DNA of 64,000 nt from NCBI GenBank assembly GCA_017527905.1, contig JAFXPK010000033.1, forward strand, positions 1 through 64,000, in the 5' to 3' direction. Position numbers and translations under genes: made by a program. Positions within the stretch are counted from its first letter, which is position 1. The number at the start of each line of letters is the position of its first letter. The stretch comes from Paludibacteraceae bacterium. GTDB lineage: Bacteria > Bacteroidota > Bacteroidia > Bacteroidales > Paludibacteraceae. The notes beneath the pieces were generated by a model that saw only the letters and a program-made list of their open reading frames with translations, did not search any database and was not told where the DNA came from. Of the stretch, positions 19,636-28,595 are shown in pieces.

Positions 19636-19866
19636 ATGAAAAAAGGAATCGCAATTTTCGCAGTGTTGGGCGTATGCGCCGCAGCTGCAGTGATCTATCA
19701 ACAGCACTTGAATAACACGTGCGTAGTTAGTGCAGCGAATGTGGAGCCAGAGCCAGACATGGTGCTTCAGGAGCCTGTAGAGGAAAACCTGGGTGGGGAG
19801 CAGCTCTTCTCCTCCATAAGGGATGAGTTCACATCTGCACAAGAACAACCGTCCTTCTATGAGTGA
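19636..19866 (+). CDS. Small single-pass membrane or exported protein
   Basis: A 76-residue protein starting MKKGIAIFAVLGVCAAAAV, a good signal anchor or signal peptide. An acidic, Pro/Glu-rich tail follows (VEPEPDMVLQEPVEENLG). A start at 19609 is also possible but precedes the signal. A strong terminator follows, supporting a real transcript. I do not recognise the family. Confidence 0.5.
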   Translation: MKKGIAIFAVLGVCAAAAVIYQQHLNNTCVVSAANVEPEPDMVLQEPVEENLGGEQLFSSIRDEFTSAQEQPSFYE

Positions 19867-19934
19867 CGGATGACGTGCGGGTAAGTTTATAACAAGTTAA
19901 TGTTCACCCGATAAAGGTAGGGTGGGAATGAAAC

Positions 19935-19961
19935 AGGGGGCTCTTCGGGGGCCCCCTTTTT
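19935..19961 (+). terminator. Strong terminator after the small membrane protein gene
   Basis: AGGGGGCTC pairs with GGGCCCCCT across a TTCG-type loop, followed by T5. It marks the boundary between the gene and the repeat region. Confidence 0.85.
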
Positions 19962-19971
19962 GTTAATTAAG

Positions 19972-20515
19972 AATTAAGAATTATGAATTATGAGTTTATG
20001 GGGATGTGCGGCTCTGCGCAATGCTCGCATACGAGCCCTGAAAGGGCGTAACACATATAGCCTAGGGCAACGCCCTAGGAATTTATGAATTACGAAACGT
20101 GCGTTTCTACGCAATGCGCACAACCTTAGCCCTGGAAGGGCGACATCCTCCAGGCAGGGGTGTTAACCCCTGTGCATGAAACGGCGGGTACAACCGAGCC
20201 CTGAAAGGGCGACACATGATAATTATGAATTTTGAATTAAGAATTATGAATTTATGGGGATGTGCGGGCTCTACGCAATGCGCACAACCATAGCCCTGGA
20301 AGGGCGACATCCTCCAGGCAGGGGTGTTAACCCCTGTGCATGAAACGGCGGGTACAGCCGAGCCCTGAAAGGGCGACACAAGATAATTATGAATTATGAA
20401 TTAAGAATTATGAGTTTATGGGGATGTGCGGCTCTGCGCAATGCTCGCATCCGAGCCCTGAAAGGGCGTAACACATATAGCCTAGGGCAACGCCCTAGGA
20501 CAATTATGAATTGCT
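19972..20515. repeat. Composite GC-hairpin repeat cluster, locus 1
   Basis: Two kinds of blocks alternate. AT-rich blocks are built of AATTATGAATT and AATTAAGAATT words. GC-rich blocks contain self-complementary pieces such as GCCCTGAAAGGGC, CCTAGGGCAACGCCCTAGG and GGGGTGTTAACCCC. A long unit (TAGCCCTGGAAGGGCGACAT to CGAGCCCTGAAAGGGCGACA) occurs twice, near 20128-20213 and 20290-20376. A shorter unit with CACATATAGCCTAGGGC occurs at both ends (about 20050 and 20470). An open frame on the minus strand (20107-20379) is a by-product of the repeat. Confidence 0.85.
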
Positions 20516-20589
20516 AACGTCTCCCGCTCCCCATTTGCTCATTTAAATGAATATCGCTATCTTAGCGGCGCTATTTTTAGTATAATACC

Positions 20590-23439
20590 ATGAAGAACAT
20601 TTTTCAATATGTAGTTTTGGCGCTTGCCGCCGTCATATTTTCCGTGAGCAATCTATTCGCGAAGGTGGATATCACCTCGAACGGTGTCTATTATATCTTC
20701 CACTCCTCGGGCATGGCGCTCTCGTCGGTGGACGGGACACCGAACCTCCATACCTTCAACGCGGGTGAGGCGCAGCAATTCCGCTTCGTGCAGTCGGGTA
20801 GCTCCTACTTGATAAAGAGCGTGCAACGTAATTCGAACGTGGCGAAGACGGGGCAGTGGAACACGGAGTTCTCCTCCTCTACGGGTAACGTCGCCAAGTT
20901 CTCCGTGGAGGATTGCGGCGGTGATTATGTGCGCTTCCGATGTGCCGATAACAATCTATGCCTCGGTACGGACGGTACTGTGCCGGGCGCCAGCGTCTAT
21001 TCGGACAAGAACGGACGTGAGACGCTCCACCTCTGGTATTTGCGTGAGGCGAACGGTTCTTCCCTGATCACGGACGGTCTGTACATGACCATCGAGAAGG
21101 CTGAGCTCTTCCTCTCGACAACGAAGGGCGGCGATGGGGAAGGGGAGTACCCTGTGCGTTCCCAAGAAAAACTATTGGCTGAGATAGACGCCGTAAAATC
21201 GGTCTACGAATCGCCTACCTCCCAAGCGGAGGTGGTCTCCGCCACGACGAAGCTGGCGGACGCCCTCAATGCCTATAAGGCGGAACGTAATTCGCCAGTC
21301 TCCGCAGGCGTGAAGTACTATATCGTCCATGCCAGCAACCGTTACCTCTCCAACGAGAATGGCAATGTGCAGATCAAGAACCGCTCCAACGACACGAAGA
21401 GGCAGTTCGTCTTCGAGGCGATGAGTGATGGCTCGTATGCGCTGAAGAACGTGGCGTCGGGCACTTACCTGACCGCTTCGGGCGAGTATGACGTGAAGAT
21501 GGCGAACGGAACCTCTTCGTCGGCCGCCCACTTCAAGGTGGCTTACGCGCCGGACGAGGAGCGCTACATTCGTTTGCAGGTGGTCTCAAGCGGGAAGTTC
21601 TTGGGCACGGATGGCACATCGGACGGCAAGGGTGTCTATAGCGACAAGAGCGGCTCGGACGGAAAGCACTATTGGTACCTCGTGCGGGTGGATGCCCCCT
21701 TCGGACAACCCTACCACTCCTTCCTGATCGGTAGCTCGGCGATCCGTATGGGCATGGACTGGCTCGATGCGGAGGGCAAGCATATCAATGCACATGGTGG
21801 ATGTGTGCTCTATGAGGATGGCACCTACTATTGGTTCGGCGAGAACTACCGCCCTTCCCCTGTGCGTAGCAACGGTATCGTCTGCTACACCTCGAAGGAC
21901 CTCTACAACTGGAAGAGGGAGTGCATGGCGTACGAATGCCCTGAGCAACCGTTAAGGAGCGATTACCAAGACATGAACTATGGCCGCACTTTGGAGCGCC
22001 CGAAGGTGATGAAGTGCCCTAACACGGGGAAATACGTCATGTGGGTGCACTGGGAGAATGGTTCAGGCTATGCGGCCTCGCGCGTGGCCATCCTCTATGC
22101 GGATAAGATCACAGGCCCGTATAAGTTCGTGAAGACGATGCGTCCGAGGGGGGATGCGCAACCTTCGGGTTCGCGCGACCAGACATTGATGTTCGATCCA
22201 GACTACAACGTGGGTTACCACTTCGGGTCGGCCGAGGAGAACATGACGATGCACGGCACCCTGCTGAAGGATGACTTCCTGGACCTGAGCAACACGTGGG
22301 AACGCATGTTCGTCGACAAGCAGTATGAGGCTCCCGCTATATTCAAATACCACCAACGCTTCGTGGCGATCACTTCGGGCTGTACGGGTTGGGATCCGAA
22401 CCCTGCCCACTCCTCCTATTCGCAGCTGCCGCTGTCGGGTTGGGCGGACAATGGCAACCCATGCGTGGACGCGAACGCTAACAAGTCTTACTGCAGCCAA
22501 AGCAACTACGTCTTCAAGGTGCCGGGCAAATATGACGCCTACATCTACATGGGTGACCGGTGGAAGGGCGGCGACTACTTCCCGGACGCCAACGTGGGCG
22601 AGTCATGGCACATCTGGTTGCCGATCGATATGCGCAGCGGCTATCCGATCATCCGTTTCTACGGGGAGTGGAGCCTTGATCTATTTGATAAGCTGAACCG
22701 CTATAGGCGTGTGGAGACGTTTGAGCCGGGCAAGACCTACCTCTTGCTCTCCAAGAACGCGAACAGGATATTGTCCAACAAGGAGGGCAAGCTGGCCCTG
22801 ACGGAGGACAATGACGACATCAACCTCTCGTTTAGGATCTCCGCCAAGGATGACTATTATATCCTGACGGATGTGGCATCCGGGAAGGCTTTGGACGCTA
22901 CGGATGGCGGGCTCTCGTTGCGGGACTCCTCCGGCTCCCACGAGCAGCAGTGGAGGATTGTCTCTTCGGGCACGCATGACGGCTATTACTACTTCTATCC
23001 ACGCAGTTCCTCCTCTTCCGCCATGACGAACTTCAGCGCCACGCCGACGCTGAACGGTGTGGTCGGCTTGGGTACGGCGGGCAAGACCGCAAGCTGCCAG
23101 TTCGCCTTCTGTTTCGATTCGAAGAAAGTACATTATGCACCGATATCTGACGAGTCGGACGGTTCCTACGCGCGATGGATCGAGTCGAAAGGTTACAAGA
23201 AGGTAGAAACGGTAGGAGTGCTTGATCCCTACTCGAATGAAGGGTTGGAAGATGATGTGGTGGTCTATACAGGAAAGAATCAATTGACGGTGCGCTCTCC
23301 CTGCGCATGCGACGTTTATATCTATACGTTGGATGGCCGCCTAATACGCTCCTTCGGTGTTGAGGCTAATGCCTTGGTAGATTGTCAATTGTCTGCCGGC
23401 GTTTACTTGGTGAACGGACGGAAGGTGGTGGTGGAATAA
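20590..23439 (+). CDS. Secreted GH43-type (exo-1,3-galactanase-like) hydrolase with ricin-type lectin domains
   Basis: A 949-residue protein with a signal peptide ending near LFAK. Residues about 25-165 and 240-370 look like ricin-type/beta-trefoil lectin repeats (GVYYIFHSSG and GVKYYIVHASNRYLSN starts). About 376-700 is a five-bladed propeller of family GH43, with IRMGMDWLDAEGKHINAHGG and YEDGTYYWFGENYRPSP, the style of subfamily 24/34 exo-beta-1,3-galactanases. A third trefoil-like part spans about 705-860, and a short T9SS-like tail ends the protein (VYIYTLDGRLIRSFG, LSAGVYLVNGRK). It probably trims galactan side chains of arabinogalactan or pectin. It sits next to the repeat cluster. Confidence 0.8.
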   Translation: MKNIFQYVVLALAAVIFSVSNLFAKVDITSNGVYYIFHSSGMALSSVDGTPNLHTFNAGEAQQFRFVQSGSSYLIKSVQRNSNVAKTGQWNTEFSSSTGNVAKFSVEDCGGDYVRFRCADNNLCLGTDGTVPGASVYSDKNGRETLHLWYLREANGSSLITDGLYMTIEKAELFLSTTKGGDGEGEYPVRSQEKLLAEIDAVKSVYESPTSQAEVVSATTKLADALNAYKAERNSPVSAGVKYYIVHASNRYLSNENGNVQIKNRSNDTKRQFVFEAMSDGSYALKNVASGTYLTASGEYDVKMANGTSSSAAHFKVAYAPDEERYIRLQVVSSGKFLGTDGTSDGKGVYSDKSGSDGKHYWYLVRVDAPFGQPYHSFLIGSSAIRMGMDWLDAEGKHINAHGGCVLYEDGTYYWFGENYRPSPVRSNGIVCYTSKDLYNWKRECMAYECPEQPLRSDYQDMNYGRTLERPKVMKCPNTGKYVMWVHWENGSGYAASRVAILYADKITGPYKFVKTMRPRGDAQPSGSRDQTLMFDPDYNVGYHFGSAEENMTMHGTLLKDDFLDLSNTWERMFVDKQYEAPAIFKYHQRFVAITSGCTGWDPNPAHSSYSQLPLSGWADNGNPCVDANANKSYCSQSNYVFKVPGKYDAYIYMGDRWKGGDYFPDANVGESWHIWLPIDMRSGYPIIRFYGEWSLDLFDKLNRYRRVETFEPGKTYLLLSKNANRILSNKEGKLALTEDNDDINLSFRISAKDDYYILTDVASGKALDATDGGLSLRDSSGSHEQQWRIVSSGTHDGYYYFYPRSSSSSAMTNFSATPTLNGVVGLGTAGKTASCQFAFCFDSKKVHYAPISDESDGSYARWIESKGYKKVETVGVLDPYSNEGLEDDVVVYTGKNQLTVRSPCACDVYIYTLDGRLIRSFGVEANALVDCQLSAGVYLVNGRKVVVE

Positions 23440-23738
23440 TGCTGTTATTTTGTTTAATGCCCATTCTGTGTGGTGGTGAAATAAATTATCTATACACGTT
23501 CTTGATGATATCAATATGACATGATGAGTTTTTTCAATTAACTTATTGTGTATTTGTAAAACATTCGTTAAATTGCGCTCGATTTTTGGTTTAGATATAG
23601 CAGCGTAATTCAGTGTTACTTTATCTATCATTATTACCATAAAGACACCATCCTATTCGCTTTATCAAACTGATAATCGGTTGTTTATTGATGTGTAATG
23701 TCGTTTTTATTATTGACTTTTATTTATTTAATCCAAAA

Positions 23739-26675
23739 ATGAGACTTAAAAAAGCAATCATGTGCCTCATGACAGCGTTTGTGGCACAGTCTATGGTGGC
23801 GAGGGTCGTCACTGTGGAGAATGTCAAGTATGACATCGATGAGAGCGGGAAAACCGCAGTCCTGACAAATGGAAGGAATGTGAATAGGGATTATTTCAGC
23901 ATTCCGTCATCCATCCGGTATGGCAACATCACTTACAAGGTTACGGATATCGGGGATGAGGCCTTCTCTAATAACAAGAAAATAAAGGAGGTGGCTGTGC
24001 CTAGAAGTGTCATGACTATAGGAGACTACACCTTCAAGAACTGTACCCAATTGAGGAACATCACTTTCGAGGATCGTCTGAATGATTTGGGCGAAGGTGC
24101 GTTCTATGGTTGTTCCAGATTGAATAAAGTGCGGATTCTGGACCGTTATCGTAGCTCGAGTATAAACATAAAAAAATACACCTTTTATGGATGTGAGGAA
24201 TTGGATTCCTTCCCTCCCTTCTCCATTCGCGACACCATTGGTGATTTCGCTTTCGCCAATTGCACTAGCTTGAAGAACATATATTATTTTAGTTTTTTGA
24301 AAAAAATAGGGGAGAAGGCCTTCTTCAATTGTCGTTCGCTTGAAGAGATATTTGTTTCCTCATATGAGTGTGACTTTGGCGCATCCGCATTTGGCAATTG
24401 CGTTAATGTCAAGCGGGTGGAAATCACGCCGAATAGCTTGGGTAGCAGATGCTTCATGAACTGCAAGTCGCTTAAGACGGTTACGTTCGGGAACAAGCCT
24501 ATGAATACGCCAATCGGAGATAGCTGTTTCATGAAATGTTACGCCTTGGATACGGTTAAATTCACCTATTGTGAGCCTAAGTTAGCGTTGGTGTACGATT
24601 TCTTCGAAGATGACAGGAAACCATTCCTGCTGGGGAAAGATGTGTTCCTGGAGGCTAACTCGCTCAACCATATATATGCGCATTACAAGGAGGTTGAAAA
24701 ATACAAAAAAGAAGCATGTTGGGCGAAATATGCGGATAAGATATTCCCTTTTTTCCGCATCATCGCGGAACCTAGGTCTTACAAAGAGGGTTTATATGAC
24801 CCGGTAATAGAAGAAGATGGTACCCGTGACGTGATCACATATGTCTATGGGGAAGGTCAAGATGCGAAGATATTCATCTATGAAGATATCCAGTTGCTTA
24901 ATTCTCTCATTCTGGATGGTAGAAGCATAAGGGATAGTATGGCTAGTAGGGGTGTTAATACGCTCACAATTAGAAATGTGGACAAAGACCATTTGCTCCG
25001 TTATGAATACAAATATGAAGACCAGCGTTATGACTTCACGGTGGACGATATCCTTTATTCTGTCAACGTGGAAGAACATTGCGCCTATGTCAGGGGTCGA
25101 AAGGCATGGTCTTGGGGCACGTCGAATCTTGTGTTACCCGCTTATGTGGAATACCAAGGCGACCTTTATCCCGTAAAAACGGTAGACGGAATGGGCTATG
25201 GGTACAAAATGGCTCAGATAGTAACCATATCATTGCCTAATACTGTTGAGGAAATAGCGGATATGTGTTTCGCGGGGAACGAATGGCTAACCAGCGTAAC
25301 GTTCGATGAAGAGCATACGAAATGGGACAGAATCGGGGCGCGCGCATTTGAAAGATGTACTAGTCTTGAGTCTATCACCTTGCCGAAGTACCTATCTTCC
25401 ATCGGAGAGGATGCCTTTGTCGGATGCACTTCCCTACGTGAGGTTAAGGTACTCTCTTCATATTGCCATATTGGACAAAACGCTTTTGGAGACAATGACA
25501 GTCTTGTCATTTGGGTGCCATACGATCAATTGGATTATTACAGAAACGAAAAGAATTGGAGCAAGTATGCGGATCAGCTGGTTCCGTTCTACACGATATA
25601 TGTGCAGGAACATGAATTCTACGATTTGGATGTCTATTCTGGCTATTATTGGGGGGTCGGCGATGACGTGAAATACTATTCCTACAATGTCTTCGAAAAC
25701 GAATATGATGTTCCTTTCCAGTTCCAGATAGGGGATTTCGTGTACCAGATCATCAAGGATGGCAAATACCTCTCTGTTAGCGAAGGACAAAATGGACTCC
25801 ATTTGGAGAATATCAAAAAGGACGTTAAGATTAAATTGATCATGAAGCACTTCGGACAGGAGGATGATGTGCATGTAGGAAAGTATTTCTACAAGATTAA
25901 CAAGGAAACAAAAACGGCAACCGTGACGAACAGGGAATTGCGCATATCAGATGTTGTGGTTCCTGTTTCATTCCTGTATGAGGGAGAAAGATACACGGTT
26001 ACGGGTGTCAGCGGTGGAATATCTTCTATTCCGAATGTGCACCAAACGGAAAGGATAGAACTGCCTCGCATGGTCAGCAAACTTCCAAGCTTCATTTGCT
26101 ACAATGACAATTATCTTGAGGAGATTGTCTTCTCGGAAAATTCAAGGCTCGACACTATAGGGGACGAGGCGCTCGCATATTGCGGAAGGCTCGAGGAAAT
26201 CACGTTGCCTTCCCGCCTCCGCTACATCGGAAATGAAGCCTTCAACGGAACACCATTGAAGGAGGTGACGCTTTACTCCGGCATCTGTAATTTGGGAGAA
26301 AACGCTTTCGGGGATGTGCCTGACGACTTCAGGATTTATGTGCCTGCAAAATACTTGCAACATTATAAGAGTGCTTCGGATTGGGAGAAATACAAGCCAT
26401 ATATCTTCTCAATCGAAGACGGTGATTCGAATGATAATGGATTTAAGTTCTTGCCGATATCCGAGGACGAGAACTTAGTGATGTTCGACGAGGACGAGCA
26501 AGGGGAGACCCCTTCCGCACAATCCAGTCATGTGAATGTGTTTAATCTTAGGGGACAAATCGTCAAATTGAATGTGGAGTCAGCCAACTGGTATGAGAAC
26601 CTGCAGGACGGACTTTACATCGTAGAGGGACATAAGCACATCGTTAAAGGAGGAAAGGTTTTCTACGGGAAATAA
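23739..26675 (+). CDS. BspA-like leucine-rich repeat surface protein with T9SS tail
   Basis: About 978 residues from the ATG at 23739, preferred over 23688 because it begins the signal peptide (MRLKKAIMCLMTAFVAQ). The protein consists mostly of LRR_5 (Treponema/BspA-type) repeats, for example VTDIGDEAFSNNKKIKEVAVP and LNDLGEGAFYGCSRLNKV. These sit in three blocks, about 25-342, 433-620 and 714-891, each opening with a YxIxxExKTAxV-like strand and closing with a conserved W-x-KY motif. The C-terminus (VNVFNLRGQIVKLNV, LQDGLYIVEG) is a type A-like sorting tail. BspA relatives bind host or plant matrix proteins and other bacteria. Confidence 0.9.
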   Translation: MRLKKAIMCLMTAFVAQSMVARVVTVENVKYDIDESGKTAVLTNGRNVNRDYFSIPSSIRYGNITYKVTDIGDEAFSNNKKIKEVAVPRSVMTIGDYTFKNCTQLRNITFEDRLNDLGEGAFYGCSRLNKVRILDRYRSSSINIKKYTFYGCEELDSFPPFSIRDTIGDFAFANCTSLKNIYYFSFLKKIGEKAFFNCRSLEEIFVSSYECDFGASAFGNCVNVKRVEITPNSLGSRCFMNCKSLKTVTFGNKPMNTPIGDSCFMKCYALDTVKFTYCEPKLALVYDFFEDDRKPFLLGKDVFLEANSLNHIYAHYKEVEKYKKEACWAKYADKIFPFFRIIAEPRSYKEGLYDPVIEEDGTRDVITYVYGEGQDAKIFIYEDIQLLNSLILDGRSIRDSMASRGVNTLTIRNVDKDHLLRYEYKYEDQRYDFTVDDILYSVNVEEHCAYVRGRKAWSWGTSNLVLPAYVEYQGDLYPVKTVDGMGYGYKMAQIVTISLPNTVEEIADMCFAGNEWLTSVTFDEEHTKWDRIGARAFERCTSLESITLPKYLSSIGEDAFVGCTSLREVKVLSSYCHIGQNAFGDNDSLVIWVPYDQLDYYRNEKNWSKYADQLVPFYTIYVQEHEFYDLDVYSGYYWGVGDDVKYYSYNVFENEYDVPFQFQIGDFVYQIIKDGKYLSVSEGQNGLHLENIKKDVKIKLIMKHFGQEDDVHVGKYFYKINKETKTATVTNRELRISDVVVPVSFLYEGERYTVTGVSGGISSIPNVHQTERIELPRMVSKLPSFICYNDNYLEEIVFSENSRLDTIGDEALAYCGRLEEITLPSRLRYIGNEAFNGTPLKEVTLYSGICNLGENAFGDVPDDFRIYVPAKYLQHYKSASDWEKYKPYIFSIEDGDSNDNGFKFLPISEDENLVMFDEDEQGETPSAQSSHVNVFNLRGQIVKLNVESANWYENLQDGLYIVEGHKHIVKGGKVFYGK

Positions 26676-26696
26676 ACTTCCAATAACCTGAAATGC

Positions 26697-26738
26697 AAGG
26701 GAGGACATGTCGTTTCAGATCATGTCCTCCCTTCTTTC
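26697..26738 (+). terminator. Terminator after the BspA-like gene
   Basis: Perfect 13-base arms, AAGGGAGGACATG (26697-26709) and its complement (26721-26733), followed by CTTTC. A second, weaker stem (AGGG...ATCAATTTTGAT...CCCT) lies near 26803. Confidence 0.85.
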
Positions 26739-26839
26739 TTCCTATGTCTAGTCCCCAAATACGGTTACTTCATTGGTAGTTCTGTATATACTAAAAAAGA
26801 GGGCATATCAATTTTGATACACCCTCCTATATACTGTCA

Positions 26840-27232
26840 CGCCCTTTCAGGGATCGGTTGTGCGCATCGGGTAGGGATACGCACTCTCCAAAAACTCATA
26901 ATTCTTAATTGACTACGTCGAACTAACGTTTCATAATTCATAATTATCTTGTGTCGCCCCGCTGGGGCTCATGGTACATCATGTGCCTTTTGCACAGGGG
27001 TTAACACCCCTGCCTGGAGGATGTCGCCCTTCCAGGGCTAAGGTTGTGCGCATTGCGTAGAGCCCGCACATCCCCATAAATTCTTAATTCTTAATTGACT
27101 ACGTCGAACTGACGTTTCAAAATTCATAATTATCATGTGTCGCCCTTTCAGGGCTCGGATGCGAGTATTGTGCAGATCCGCACATCCCTATAAATTCAAA
27201 ATTGACTTCGTCGAACTATTGTTTCAAAATTC
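26840..27232. repeat. Composite GC-hairpin repeat cluster, locus 2 (mostly inverted orientation)
   Basis: Contains the same GC blocks as locus 1, read on the other strand: GCACAGGGGTTAACACCCCT, GGATGTCGCCCTTCCAGGGC, GTCGCCCTTTCAGGGCTCGG. A different hairpin, GCCCCGCTGGGGC, also appears, together with AATTCATAATTATC words and a third motif, ACTACGTCGAACTAACGTTT. The region directly abuts the stop codon of the TonB-plug-like gene. Confidence 0.85.
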
Positions 27233-27919
27233 TTAATTATCTTGCTTTATCTCCCAATGGTATTCCTTCGGTTCGCTCCAGTGAGGGTTTTGCATTCTAT
27301 ATCTTGTCTCTGTGGTGACAAGGATCATTCCGTTGGCTCCTCTGGCACCCAGTGCCGCGCATTCCGGGTTGGAAGGTTTCACAACCTCCACGTAGGCCAC
27401 TTCGGACAGGGGCAGGGTGGATATCTCGCCGACTTCGAGCCCATCCACGAAATAGATGGGTTCTAGGCTACCTTTGAAGGTGGTGGCGACATTGCTTCTT
27501 GGCACCTTGGCGTTGATGGCGGCGAGCGTCATGCTTTCCCCGGTCTTCTCAAGCGCCTCTTTCATGTATATCTGTCCGCTATGTTCGCTCGTAGGCTCAA
27601 ATGGTGCCCTTTTCTGAATGATGTCCACTCTGTTTTTCTCTTCTTTGATGATGAATTCGACGCACCCTTTCATGGGAATGATAGAGATTTTCCCACTGAC
27701 CGCAGAGTATAGGACGAGTGTGTCCCTGTTGGGGTCTGTGTTCTTCAGCGAGAACCTCCCTTTCTTGTCGGGTTGGGTGTTCTTCCCTGTTCGGTTGATG
27801 ATGATGGTGACGTCTCCCTTTTTGTAGGGGGTATCGGAGGTGTATTTACCTGTGATGGTCTCCGCGCTCGCAAGGAACGGAAGAATGCCTAACGCGATGA
27901 GGATTGCCGTGCTTTTCAT
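27233..27919 (-). CDS. Stand-alone TonB-plug-like exported protein
   Basis: A 228-residue protein with a signal peptide (MKSTAILIALGILPFLASAE). The first half resembles a carboxypeptidase-regulatory-like fold (ITGKYTSDTPYKKGDV, KGRFSLKNTDPN). The second half resembles the plug of TonB-dependent receptors (PIYFVDGLEVGEISTLPLSE, VEVVKPSNPECAALGARGAN, GMILVTT). There is no room for a beta-barrel, so it cannot be a transporter by itself. It lies 27 bases downstream of the lipoprotein gene and is probably the last gene of the ammonia-lyase group. What it binds is unknown. Confidence 0.65.
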   Translation of the reverse strand: MKSTAILIALGILPFLASAETITGKYTSDTPYKKGDVTIIINRTGKNTQPDKKGRFSLKNTDPNRDTLVLYSAVSGKISIIPMKGCVEFIIKEEKNRVDIIQKRAPFEPTSEHSGQIYMKEALEKTGESMTLAAINAKVPRSNVATTFKGSLEPIYFVDGLEVGEISTLPLSEVAYVEVVKPSNPECAALGARGANGMILVTTETRYRMQNPHWSEPKEYHWEIKQDN

Positions 27920-27946
27920 GGTGAGGTACGTTTAAGGGTTTGTGTG

Positions 27947-28588
27947 TTATTGGGGAATAAGCGTCAGCACCATTTTGAGGCCGAGCTTAGGGTGCTCGAC
28001 GGTGATGACTTGCTCGTCGAACACTGCGTTCATCTTCTTGAGGAAGCTACCGTTCTGCAGGACGTGCACGATACCGTTGTCCTTGTAGTAGAACATGTAG
28101 TTGTTCCCTCCGCTTTTGGTGTTCACGCTATAGCCCCATCTGCTTTGCCCTTTCAGGGGCATGTAGACGGTTCCGGGGAAGTCCTCCGGCACGTCGACCA
28201 TCAGGAGACTCTTGAAATCCTTTTCGAGGATCTTCATCACGACCTTCTTGTTGAGTTGCTCCATGCAGCTGTTCACGACGAAACTGTCCTGCGAGACGGA
28301 GAAGTCGAAGATGGGTATCCCGAATTGAGTCATCATGATGAGGCGGAATTTACGGGGGTCTTGTGTCTCCCGTGATAAGGCTAATACGCCTGTGATGCTC
28401 TTGTCTTTGAAATCCACTTGGGCGGAGTAGTACCGCGCCGCTTCGTATTCGTCAAAAACAGGCATCAGGTTGGAACGGTGCATCTTGACGGAGGTGGTAG
28501 GACGAAGCCCCGATTGGTTGAAGATCTTGGGCGTGCAACTTACCAACCCCGCCAATGCTGCCGTTAGAAGTAATATCTTCTTTGTCAT
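27947..28588 (-). CDS. Outer membrane lipoprotein of unknown function (LolB-like position)
   Basis: A 213-residue protein with a lipoprotein signal (LTAALAGLVSC, Cys18). The mature part is beta-rich and contains YYSAQVDFKDKSITGVLAL, IMMTQFGIPIFDFSVSQD and WGYSVNTKSGGNNYMFYY. It begins seven bases after the LolA-like gene. In aryl-polyene clusters of Gram-negative bacteria a lipoprotein (DUF3261-type) accompanies a LolA-like protein; this one takes the same place, but I cannot confirm the family from sequence alone. Confidence 0.55.
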   Translation of the reverse strand: MTKKILLLTAALAGLVSCTPKIFNQSGLRPTTSVKMHRSNLMPVFDEYEAARYYSAQVDFKDKSITGVLALSRETQDPRKFRLIMMTQFGIPIFDFSVSQDSFVVNSCMEQLNKKVVMKILEKDFKSLLMVDVPEDFPGTVYMPLKGQSRWGYSVNTKSGGNNYMFYYKDNGIVHVLQNGSFLKKMNAVFDEQVITVEHPKLGLKMVLTLIPQ

Positions 28589-28595
28589 CTAATCA

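Noticed and set aside
19482..19715. A 77-codon frame before the small membrane protein
   Set aside because: It overlaps the better-supported gene at 19636-19866 in another frame and lacks signal or promoter support.
20107..20379. A 90-codon frame in the repeat region
   Set aside because: Its product is itself a duplicated translation of the GC-hairpin repeat and has no protein character.
19972..20515. CRISPR array
   Set aside because: Repeated units are not evenly spaced, vary in length and order, and no cas gene is near.
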